Shown one piece after another: positions 45,885 through 54,229 of a stretch of 64,000 bases of DNA (positions are counted from its first letter, which is position 1; each line of letters begins with the position of its first letter). Made by a program: the position numbers and the translations under genes. This DNA comes from Chitinophaga hostae (GTDB lineage Bacteria > Bacteroidota > Bacteroidia > Chitinophagales > Chitinophagaceae), in contig NZ_JAGTXB010000002.1 of the NCBI RefSeq assembly GCF_018224885.1, positions 558,001 to 622,000 of the forward strand, given 5' to 3'. The notes beneath the pieces are model-generated. The model was not told the DNA's origin, searched no databases, and saw only the letters and a list, made by a program, of their open reading frames with translations.

Positions 45885-48800
45885 ATGAAATACATCCACC
45901 GGTTATTACTGATAGTACCTGTGATTATAGGCGCTTGTAATGCTAACAAACCTTCTGTGGCTACCGTAACACTAACGGAAGCGCAACAACGTTTACCTGA
46001 AAATGCCGTTGCCGGGTTAAAAACCCGGGATGACCTGGAAACAACTTTGTTTGCCAGCGAGCCGTCGATCATGAATCCTACCAACATGGATATCGATGAA
46101 AGGGGAAGGATATGGATTACAGAAGCTTATAACTATCGTAATGAGTTGAACCCGGGTCATCCTTACAAACAGGCGGGCGACCGTATTATGATATTGGAAG
46201 ATATTAACGGCGATGGTAAAGCAGATACGGCTAAAGTGTTTTACCAGGATACCTGTATTAATGCTGCGCTGGGTATTTGTGTGCTGGGCAACAAAGTGAT
46301 TGTTTCCTGCAGTCCCAACGTTTTTATTTTTACGGATACAGACGGTGACGACAAAGCCGACAAAAAGGAGTTGCTGTTCCGTGGCATTGGTGGTATACAG
46401 CATGATCATGCCATCCATGCGTTTACGTTTGGACCGGATGGAAAACTGTATTTCAATTTTGGTAATGCGGGAGATAGCATTCTTGATAAGAACGGGGTAG
46501 TAATAAAGGACGCGGAAGGCCGGCTGATAGCCAATAAGGGTAAGCCATACCGGCAGGGAATGATTTTTCGTTGTAATCCGGATGGCAGCGGGTTGGAAGT
46601 AATGGCGCATAATTTTCGTAACAACTATGAAGTAGCAGTAGACGCTTTTGGTAACATGTGGCAGAGTGATAATGATGATGACGGCAACCGGGGTGTTCGC
46701 ATCAATTATATTTTAGAGCACGGCAACTATGGATATACGGATGAGATGACCGGCGCAGGCTGGTCATCCCGCCGTATGAATATGGAAGACTCTATCCCTT
46801 ACCGGCACTGGCATCTGAATGATCCCGGCGTGGTTCCCAACCTGTTACAAACGGGTTCCGGCTCGCCTACCGGTATGGTGGTATATGAGGGCGATTTGCT
46901 GCCGGCTGTGTTCCGTAACCAGATGATCCATGGAGAACCTGGTCATAATGTGGTGAGGTCTTATCCTGTAAAGAAAAATGGGGCCGGCTATACGGCGGTC
47001 ATTGAAAATATATTGGAAAGCGGTACGGATCAGTGGTTCCGTCCTTCGGATGTAAGTGTGGCGCCGGATGGGTCGCTGTTTGTAGCGGACTGGTACGATC
47101 CCGGTGTAGGCGGGCACCAGGTAGCCGATCTGGACCGTGGCCGTGTATTTCGTATAGCCCCGGCCGGTAGTACGTATAAAATAAAGCCGCCGGTACTCAA
47201 TGACGCTGCCGGCGCAGTCGCCGCCTTGAAAAATCCTAATCTCAGTACCCGTTATCTTGCCTGGACAAAATTGTACAGCATGGGAGCACGGGCGGAAAAG
47301 GAACTGCTGGCCATGTACAATGATACGAATCCCCGTTATCGGGCCCGCGCGCTATGGCTGCTGAGCAAGTTGCCTAACGGCGCCGGCTATATTCAAACGG
47401 CGCTGAGAGACAAAGATGAAGATATTCGTATTACAGCTATCCGTGCCGCCAAAGAGAGCGGTGTTTCTTATGGAAATTTGCTGGTAACTGATACTTCAGC
47501 GGCTGTGCGGCGACAGGCATTGCTCTCCATGTATCACAGCCGCGAAGCAGATATGCCGGCCAATTGGGCACTGCTGGCAGCGCAGTATGACGGCAAAGAC
47601 CGCTGGTACCTTGAGGCGCTGGGTATTGCCGCCGACGGAAACTGGGACGCCTGTTTTAACGCCTGGCGAAAGCTGCCTCCCAATAAACAACTGCCCGAAG
47701 CCGATCATGACATTGTATGGAGAGCCAGAACAGCAGCGGCGCTGCCCATGCTGGCATCCCTGATCGAACAGCACAACAGCGATCCGATGCTCCATAAACG
47801 CTATTTCAGGGCATTCGATTTTTATCCTGCGGCAGAAAGTACGCCGGTGTTACTGGGGCTGCTGAAAGGTGATCATCCTCAACAGGCCACGATTAACGCC
47901 CTCGCCTTTTTACAACTGGATGCATCAGCGGTTCCTAAAACATCTGCCATGACAGCATTGCTAAACAGCAGTCTGAAAGCATTTAGCGGTCATATGGAGT
48001 TTGTAGAACTGGTACTCAAATACCATCTCCGGGATCAGAACGAAACTTTGTTGCAGATGGCGAAGGACACGCGTAACGGTGAGTTGCAGGGATACGCCAT
48101 GAAAACATTGCTGCAATGCGGAGGACAACCACTCGTGCTAAAATCGATGGGCCGGAAAGATTCCGCTGTTACTTTTACACTGGTAGAAGCCATCGGTAAA
48201 GCACAGGACCGGACTAACCGGGAACTGTTGTCGGTGATTATGCGTAATAACGTATACCCGCTGGCGTTAAGGCAACAGGCCGCCCGTAATTTGGGTCATG
48301 GATGGGAAGGGTATGCTGACCTGTGGAACATGGTAGAACGTAAATCTATGCCGGCCGACCTGGACACTGTAGCAAGAGCGGTACTGACCCATGCCTGGCG
48401 ACAGGATATCAAAGCAAAAGCCGTCGCTCATTATGAACCGGCAGCAGCGCATCACGACCTGAAGCCCGTTGATCAGTTAGTAACCCTGAAGGGTGACATC
48501 TCCGGAGGAAAAAAAGTATTTGTCAGCTACTGTGCTACCTGTCACCTGGCAGGTAATACCGGTGTAAACTTCGGTCCTGCATTGTCGGAAATAGGCAGCA
48601 AGCTGACGAAAAGCGCGCTCTACGACGCCATCATACAACCGGATGCCGGTATCAGTTTTGGTTTTGAAGGATATTTCTTTACTATGAAAGATGGTTCCCA
48701 GGTATTGGGATATGCCGCCGGAGAAACGGATGAAGAGGTAGATGTGAGAACGGCAGGAGGACAGGGTGTAAAATTGAAGAAGAAGGAGATTGCTTCCCGG

Positions 48801-48902
48801 AAAGCGTATGAGCATTCGCTGATGCCAACGGGGCTGGCCACGGCCATGCCGCAGCAGGAACTGGTAAACCTGGTGGAATACCTGGCTTCATTGAAAAAAT
48901 AA
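45885..48902 (+). CDS. PVC-type membrane-bound dehydrogenase-like lipoprotein with HEAT repeats and cytochrome c domain
   Basis: A 1005-residue lipoprotein (lipobox IIGAC, Cys18). The N-terminal half is a beta-propeller of the membrane-bound dehydrogenase type (GLKTRDDLETTLFASEPSIM, NPTNMDIDERGRIWITEAY, FVADWYDPGVGGHQ). Residues about 430-820 are HEAT-like repeats. The C-terminal domain is a haem-binding cytochrome c with CATCH (Cys883) and a closing VNLVEYLASLKK. Such proteins are common in Planctomycetes and Bacteroidetes and are suspected to oxidise sugars, with electrons passing to the haem. It ends 3 bp before the convergent thiolase gene. Confidence 0.85.
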   Translation: MKYIHRLLLIVPVIIGACNANKPSVATVTLTEAQQRLPENAVAGLKTRDDLETTLFASEPSIMNPTNMDIDERGRIWITEAYNYRNELNPGHPYKQAGDRIMILEDINGDGKADTAKVFYQDTCINAALGICVLGNKVIVSCSPNVFIFTDTDGDDKADKKELLFRGIGGIQHDHAIHAFTFGPDGKLYFNFGNAGDSILDKNGVVIKDAEGRLIANKGKPYRQGMIFRCNPDGSGLEVMAHNFRNNYEVAVDAFGNMWQSDNDDDGNRGVRINYILEHGNYGYTDEMTGAGWSSRRMNMEDSIPYRHWHLNDPGVVPNLLQTGSGSPTGMVVYEGDLLPAVFRNQMIHGEPGHNVVRSYPVKKNGAGYTAVIENILESGTDQWFRPSDVSVAPDGSLFVADWYDPGVGGHQVADLDRGRVFRIAPAGSTYKIKPPVLNDAAGAVAALKNPNLSTRYLAWTKLYSMGARAEKELLAMYNDTNPRYRARALWLLSKLPNGAGYIQTALRDKDEDIRITAIRAAKESGVSYGNLLVTDTSAAVRRQALLSMYHSREADMPANWALLAAQYDGKDRWYLEALGIAADGNWDACFNAWRKLPPNKQLPEADHDIVWRARTAAALPMLASLIEQHNSDPMLHKRYFRAFDFYPAAESTPVLLGLLKGDHPQQATINALAFLQLDASAVPKTSAMTALLNSSLKAFSGHMEFVELVLKYHLRDQNETLLQMAKDTRNGELQGYAMKTLLQCGGQPLVLKSMGRKDSAVTFTLVEAIGKAQDRTNRELLSVIMRNNVYPLALRQQAARNLGHGWEGYADLWNMVERKSMPADLDTVARAVLTHAWRQDIKAKAVAHYEPAAAHHDLKPVDQLVTLKGDISGGKKVFVSYCATCHLAGNTGVNFGPALSEIGSKLTKSALYDAIIQPDAGISFGFEGYFFTMKDGSQVLGYAAGETDEEVDVRTAGGQGVKLKKKEIASRKAYEHSLMPTGLATAMPQQELVNLVEYLASLKK

Positions 48903-48905
48903 CCA

Positions 48906-50168
48906 TCAGCGTTCCAGTATGGCGGTTACACCCATACCGCCGGCTGTGCAAATAGACACCAGCGCCCTTCCGCTGCCGCGTTCCTGCAATATCTTTGCTG
49001 TTTGTGCCAGGATGCGGGTACCGGTAGCGGCAAAAGGATGGCCGATCGCCACGCTGCCACCTTTTGTATTCAACTTGCTGCGGTCTATACTGCCCAGTGG
49101 CGTATCCCAGCCCAGCTTTTTACAGTAGGCTGCATCTTCCCAGGCTTTGAGGGTACAGAGCACCTGCCCGCAAAAAGCTTCATGAATTTCATAGACATCA
49201 AAATCCTGGAGTTTCAGGTGATTGCGTTTGAGCATGCGGGCAACGGCATAGGTAGGCGCCATGAGCAGGCCCTCGCCGTTTACATAATCCACTGCTGCGG
49301 TTTCTGCATCTACCAGGTGCGCCTGTACGGGCCAGTTTTGTTGTTGCGCATATTCTTCAGACGCCATCAGCAAGGCAGAAGCCCCGTCGGTATATAAAGT
49401 GCTATTACCGGCGGTAAGCGTACCATGGCCGCTGAAATCAAAGGCTGGTTTCAGCGCGGCCAGTTTTGCCGGTGTGGTATCGCCACGTATGATCGTATCT
49501 TTTTTTACACCTTTGAATTCAATGACAAGGTCATTGAAAAAACCATCAGCATAGGCTTTGGCCGCATTCATATGGCTCTGGTAGGCTAATGCATCCTGCT
49601 CTTCCCGGGTAATACCCCATTCTTTGACCATTTTTTCGGTATGTTGTCCCATCGATAAACCGGTTCTGGGTTCCACGATAGATGGATAAACGGGTTTCAG
49701 GTCTTTGAGCCGGATAGCAGCCAGGATTTTCAGTCGCTGGCCCAATGTTTTGGCGCTGCGGAGGTCTGTCAGCTTCCAGGCCAGCTGTTGCCGCAGTAAC
49801 AACGGGATGTCGCTGTTAGTATCGCTGCCGCCGGCGATAGCGGTTTCAATTTGTCCGCATGCGATACGTAATCCCAGTTGTATCGTCGCATCGAGGCTGG
49901 TACCACAAGCCCTTGTTAAATTATAAGCCGGTGTATGCGGATCCAGTGCTGTGCCCAGCACACATTCCCTGGCAAAGTTCCATTCTGTAGAGCGATTCAG
50001 CAATGCTCCCAGGGCCACTTCACCGAGTCGTTTTCCCGACAGCTGATAACGGGCTACCAGTGCATTTAAACAAGTGGTCAACATTTCCTGGTTGCTGATA
50101 TGATTGTAGTCTTTGAAGGATTTTACGAAGGGGATGCGCAGTCCGCCTATAATAGCGACCTTTTTCAT
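48906..50168 (-). CDS. fadI: Acetyl-CoA C-acyltransferase (FadI-like thiolase)
   Basis: A 420-residue thiolase catalysing the last step of fatty-acid beta-oxidation. The nucleophilic Cys88 occurs in LTRACGTSLDA, the HEAF motif in EIHEAFCGQVL, the active-site His in GGSVAIGHPFAATG and the second Cys in CTAGGMGVTA. RLKDLKPVYPS and SIDRSKLNTKGG are like E. coli FadI. No FadJ-type gene is adjacent, so its pathway partners are elsewhere. The upstream region holds palindrome copy D, and it converges with the cytochrome gene with no room for a terminator. Confidence 0.88.
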   Translation of the reverse strand: MKKVAIIGGLRIPFVKSFKDYNHISNQEMLTTCLNALVARYQLSGKRLGEVALGALLNRSTEWNFARECVLGTALDPHTPAYNLTRACGTSLDATIQLGLRIACGQIETAIAGGSDTNSDIPLLLRQQLAWKLTDLRSAKTLGQRLKILAAIRLKDLKPVYPSIVEPRTGLSMGQHTEKMVKEWGITREEQDALAYQSHMNAAKAYADGFFNDLVIEFKGVKKDTIIRGDTTPAKLAALKPAFDFSGHGTLTAGNSTLYTDGASALLMASEEYAQQQNWPVQAHLVDAETAAVDYVNGEGLLMAPTYAVARMLKRNHLKLQDFDVYEIHEAFCGQVLCTLKAWEDAAYCKKLGWDTPLGSIDRSKLNTKGGSVAIGHPFAATGTRILAQTAKILQERGSGRALVSICTAGGMGVTAILER

Positions 50169-50206
50169 AGCGTAGTACTTTTATTAAAGTTAGCAAATGC
50201 AGCGGA

Positions 50207-50395
50207 TTTTTTTTTGCCCAGGATTAAACTGATTTTGATGATTTATAGGATTTTTTATTGGGATTATAATTTGATTTTAAAAGATTCAGGAAGATATAAG
50301 CGATTCTTTACTTATATCTTCCTGAATCTTTTAAAATCAAAAAAGAAAAAATCCTATAAATCATCAAAATCAGTTTAATCCTGGGCAAAAAAAAA
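50207..50395. repeat. Long palindromic repeat, copy D (189 bp)
   Basis: Nine T then gcccaggattaaactg at 50207, mirrored by cagtttaatcctgggc and nine A up to 50395. The inner arms (gaagatataag and cttatatcttc) also pair. It lies 14 bp after the hydroxyacid dehydrogenase stop and upstream of the thiolase gene on the same strand. Confidence 0.9.
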
Positions 50396-50409
50396 CGGAC
50401 AAAAAAACA

Positions 50410-51384
50410 CTAAAGACTATACAAGTGGTTCACCGGATTCGGTACCGGTTTCCCGTTCAAAGCAGCAATGACATTTGCTGCTGCGATACGCGACATGGCG
50501 TTGCGGGTTTCTATGGTAGCAGAGCCAATATGCGGTAATACCGCTACGGTAGGCATCTCCAGTAAAGGGTTGTCCGCATTCATGGGTTCCGGATTGGTTA
50601 CATCCAGTCCTGCGCCCCATATCTGCCCGGTTTGGAGGGCAGCGATAAGATCTTTTTCATTGTGGACACCGCCGCGGGCTGCATTGATAAAGATAGCGGA
50701 AGGCTTCATTTTGCTGAAGGCCGCTGCATTGAATTTTTCTTTTGTGTCTGGTGTAAGGGAGGTGTGTACGCTGATCACATCACTTTGCTGCAACAGTTCA
50801 TCGAAAGATACGAAGGTGGCATCCAGGTCTTTTTCTGCGGCTTCGTTGCGATGGCGGTTGTTATAAATTATTTTCATGCCGAAAGCTGCGCGGCAGCGTT
50901 TAGCCATTACCGTTCCTATGTTTCCGAGCCCCCAAATACCGAGTGTTTTTCCTTCTATGTCCACACCAAGATTTGCGGTGGGTGTAGAAAATCCCCATTC
51001 CCCTTTTAATATTCTTTTATGATGGAAGAAAGCTTTCCGGGCTACCGCCTGCATCAGTAAAAATGCGCTATCGGCGGTAGCATTGCTTAGCACACCGGGC
51101 GTGTTGGTGATTTGTAAGCCCAGTTCCGTAGCAGCTTTAAGATCTACATTATCATAACCAACAGACAGCAGGCTGATCACCTTCAAATGCCGGCACTGTT
51201 CCATGAAGGCGCGATCTATTTTTTGGCCGCCGGCAAAAAGCATGGCATCGCTTTCCTTACATTTTGCAATTCTTTCTTTTGCGGGAATTTCTGTTAAATC
51301 TGACCATTGTGTAACGGTGATGCCTGCACGTTGAAGAAGTGCTAACCCTTCTTCCGGAATTACCCGTGTTGTGAATACCTTCAT
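50410..51384 (-). CDS. D-2-hydroxyacid dehydrogenase (glyoxylate/hydroxypyruvate reductase-like)
   Basis: A 324-residue NAD(P)-dependent dehydrogenase. The cofactor motif is GIWGLGNIGTVMAKRC (about 150-165). Catalytic residues are Arg in FINAARGGVHNEKDL, Glu in NPEPMNADNP and His in VLPHIGSATIET. The opening MKVFTTRVIPEEGLALL resembles glyoxylate reductases. It lies 27 bp downstream of the P-type ATPase gene on the same strand, so it may share its transcript. Confidence 0.9.
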   Translation of the reverse strand: MKVFTTRVIPEEGLALLQRAGITVTQWSDLTEIPAKERIAKCKESDAMLFAGGQKIDRAFMEQCRHLKVISLLSVGYDNVDLKAATELGLQITNTPGVLSNATADSAFLLMQAVARKAFFHHKRILKGEWGFSTPTANLGVDIEGKTLGIWGLGNIGTVMAKRCRAAFGMKIIYNNRHRNEAAEKDLDATFVSFDELLQQSDVISVHTSLTPDTKEKFNAAAFSKMKPSAIFINAARGGVHNEKDLIAALQTGQIWGAGLDVTNPEPMNADNPLLEMPTVAVLPHIGSATIETRNAMSRIAAANVIAALNGKPVPNPVNHLYSL

Positions 51385-51411
51385 ATAAAAAATATTTTTT
51401 GAAACTCATCA

Positions 51412-53961
51412 TTATATACTTTCGGCGCCCGCTGCTGCAAGGGCATTGCTGCGTTCTTTTTTTCGGAAGTGCATATTTCTTTTCCATAATTTCCATACTT
51501 CAAACCATAGTACAGAAACACCTCCAATGCCGGTGCAAACCAGTAGTTGTGCTAACCGGAGAGCAGTGATCCGGAAGAAATCCGCAACCGGAGGAATATA
51601 CAACATGGCTGCCAGCAGGAGCAGTGTAACAATGATGACGCCTGCCATTAGCCTGTTACGGTTGCGCATGCTGTGTATAAAAGAATAATAGAACGAACGG
51701 TTTACCAAGGTAAGGAAAATATTGGCGAGTACCAGTGTGGTAAACACCATGCTGCGGGTGTATATTTCATTATATCCCTGTGAAATACTCCACTGGTAGG
51801 CTGTTAGCACGCCTGCGGTAATAATCAGTCCCTGCAGGATGCTGATGTTCATTTCACGAAAGGAGAGAAAAGTTTGCGTGATGGGACGCGGAGGCTGTAG
51901 CATGGTATTTTCTTCCATGGGTTCATTTTCATATACAATGGAGCAGGTGGGGCCCATAATTATTTCCAGGAAAATAACATGCACCGGTGTAAAAATATTC
52001 GGATAGATCCAGCCCAAAAACAAGGGCAGTGAAACGGTAAGAATAATAGGAATATGAATGGAGATAATATATTGGACCGCTTTTTTGATATTGGTATAAA
52101 TTTTTCTGCCAATAGCAATGGCGTCTACCATTCCGCTCAGGTCATCATTAACAAGGATAAGGGCAGCTGCCTGTTTGGCGATTTCTGTTCCCTTTTTTCC
52201 CATGGCAATACCAATATGTGCGGCTTTCAGTGCGGGACCGTCATTTACGCCATCGCCTGTCATGGCCACTATTTCATTATCAGCTTTGAGTGCATCTATG
52301 GCCGCCAGTTTGGCTTCGGGAAACATACGGGTAAATATATTGGTGGATTGCAGCGTTTGCCGCATCTGTGCTTTGTCCATCTGCATGAGCTGATCGCCAT
52401 TTACGGCATAGTCGGCATGTTGCAGGCCCGCCTGCCTGGCGATGGCACAGGTGGTAACCGCGTTATCGCCCGTGATGATCTTTACTTTGATACCCGCCTG
52501 GTAAAATTTGCTGAACACCTCACCGATGTTAGCTTTTGGCGGATCATAAAATGCCAGTAACCCTACGAAGGTAAAGGGGAAGTCCTGTTGTACCGCAGGA
52601 TATGCGGTACCTGTGAATTCAGCGCTGGCAACTCCCAGCACCCGGTATCCTTTTTCCGCCAGGGTACTCACCTGAACGGCTACTTGTTTTTTTTCTGCTT
52701 CCGGGAGATGAACAACCTGGAGAATAGCTTCCGGTGCTCCTTTTGCGGCCACGATGCGCTGACCCGCCGCGTTTTCGTATATATGCGTCATCATCGGCGG
52801 CTTACCTGCCAGCGGATATTCATGCACAATAGTGTAATCAGGACGCTTATCGGATGCCGTCATTTTTTCGTATAGCCCATGCAGTGTTTTCTCCATAGGG
52901 TCAAAAGGTACCGGCTCACTGGCCCACATGGCCATGGTGATCACATCTTCCGGTAAATGCGCTGCCTCATATAATGTATGATCGGCGCCACGGTATACGG
53001 CCGGCAGGCTCATTTTATTTTCCGTAATAGTACCTGTTTTGTCTGAGCAGATAATAGTAGCGCTGCCCAATGCTTCCACGGTGCGGATTTTTTTTACGAT
53101 GATACCCATCTGCATCAGCCGCCGGGAACCCAGCGCCATAAAGGTGGCAAAGGCAACAGGTATTTCTTCCGGTAAAACAGACATGGCCAGTGTAAGTCCT
53201 TTCAGCAAACTGTCTGTCAGGCTGCCGCTGCGTATATAGTTAAACAGCCATACTGCCAGGAAAACGATTGCGCCGGCAACAGCCATCCATTTTACAAATT
53301 GTTTTATCTGCAACTGCAGCAGGGTAGGCTCTTCTTTGATGTTAAGAATGGCGGTACCCAGTTGCCCTATCTTTGTTTGGGCGCCTACCTGTTGTACTTC
53401 GCAGATGGCCAGCCCGGATACGACTACGCTGCCGCTGTATACTTTGTTATCTGCTGCATCGGCCTGTTTGAAAACGGCATAGGCTTCGCCGGTTAGTGCA
53501 GATTCGTTTACGGAAAAATCATTGCTGTGTATAATAATACCATCGGCGTTGATGGTGTTGCCTTCGGAAACAAGCATACTATCGCCGGTTACTATTTCGC
53601 TGGTAGGAATACTTTTCAGCACTCCGTTACGGATCACTTTACTCAGTGGCTCATTTATTTTTTCAAGGGCTTCCAGCGCCTTGCGGCTGCGACTGTCCTG
53701 GTACACGGAAATGCCGGATACGAGTGCAATTGCCACCAGCATAAAATAGGCTTCACCCAGCTGTCCCATAACAAAGTAGATCGCAGTAACGGCTATTAGC
53801 AATACCAACATGGGCTCATTCAGTATTTCCTGCAGCAGTTGCATCAGCGGGTTATTGTCGGGGGCGGGCGAGGTGTTACTGCCGTATTTTTCCCGGGAGG
53901 CAGCTACTGCGGCATCATCCAAACCTTTAATGTGTTCCGGTAGATTCATCTGTCCAGCCAT
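51412..53961 (-). CDS. Cation-translocating P-type ATPase (P2-like)
   Basis: An 849-residue membrane pump. The order is a cation-ATPase N-terminal domain (EHIKGLDDAAVAASREKYGS), the actuator motif SALTGEAYAVFK (about 155), the phosphorylation site DKTGT with Asp307, and the hinge MTGDGVNDGPALKAAHIGIAMG. The M4 motif is SVLPEEIPVAFATF rather than the PEGLP of Ca2+ pumps, so the ion cannot be assigned. The C-terminal P-type cation-ATPase domain spans six transmembrane segments. No metal-binding domain or regulator is adjacent. Confidence 0.9.
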   Translation of the reverse strand: MAGQMNLPEHIKGLDDAAVAASREKYGSNTSPAPDNNPLMQLLQEILNEPMLVLLIAVTAIYFVMGQLGEAYFMLVAIALVSGISVYQDSRSRKALEALEKINEPLSKVIRNGVLKSIPTSEIVTGDSMLVSEGNTINADGIIIHSNDFSVNESALTGEAYAVFKQADAADNKVYSGSVVVSGLAICEVQQVGAQTKIGQLGTAILNIKEEPTLLQLQIKQFVKWMAVAGAIVFLAVWLFNYIRSGSLTDSLLKGLTLAMSVLPEEIPVAFATFMALGSRRLMQMGIIVKKIRTVEALGSATIICSDKTGTITENKMSLPAVYRGADHTLYEAAHLPEDVITMAMWASEPVPFDPMEKTLHGLYEKMTASDKRPDYTIVHEYPLAGKPPMMTHIYENAAGQRIVAAKGAPEAILQVVHLPEAEKKQVAVQVSTLAEKGYRVLGVASAEFTGTAYPAVQQDFPFTFVGLLAFYDPPKANIGEVFSKFYQAGIKVKIITGDNAVTTCAIARQAGLQHADYAVNGDQLMQMDKAQMRQTLQSTNIFTRMFPEAKLAAIDALKADNEIVAMTGDGVNDGPALKAAHIGIAMGKKGTEIAKQAAALILVNDDLSGMVDAIAIGRKIYTNIKKAVQYIISIHIPIILTVSLPLFLGWIYPNIFTPVHVIFLEIIMGPTCSIVYENEPMEENTMLQPPRPITQTFLSFREMNISILQGLIITAGVLTAYQWSISQGYNEIYTRSMVFTTLVLANIFLTLVNRSFYYSFIHSMRNRNRLMAGVIIVTLLLLAAMLYIPPVADFFRITALRLAQLLVCTGIGGVSVLWFEVWKLWKRNMHFRKKERSNALAAAGAESI

Positions 53962-54010
53962 ATCGGTTGTTTTGGTGAATAGTGCAGGGCTAAATTTACG
54001 AAGAATGTGA

Positions 54011-54187
54011 TAGCTTTTAGCTTTTAGCTGTTAGCTTTTAGTGAATGTAGCGAAGACTAAAGCGGAGATTAAGAGAACACTATCTTTGCTTCTCAAAGCG
54101 TTCAGCCTTTAAGAGCATGTCAAAGATGGTGTTCTCTTAATCTTCGCTGCATTTACTAACAGCTAAAAGCTAACAGCTAAAAGCTGT
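54011..54187. repeat. Heptamer-rich palindrome in divergent intergenic region
   Basis: The outer arms consist of heptamers TTTTAGC and TGTTAGC (left 54011-54056, right 54141-54187). The inner arms gattaagagaacactatctttg... pair over 22 bp (54067-54088 with 54121-54142) with one mismatch. The left arm has a 12-bp insert not present on the right. The loop is 32 nt. It is unrelated in sequence to the five-copy family and lies between divergent genes. Confidence 0.85.
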
Positions 54188-54229
54188 AATCGCTATCTTT
54201 ATGTTCTCATTATCCTAACAGTGAAACAA

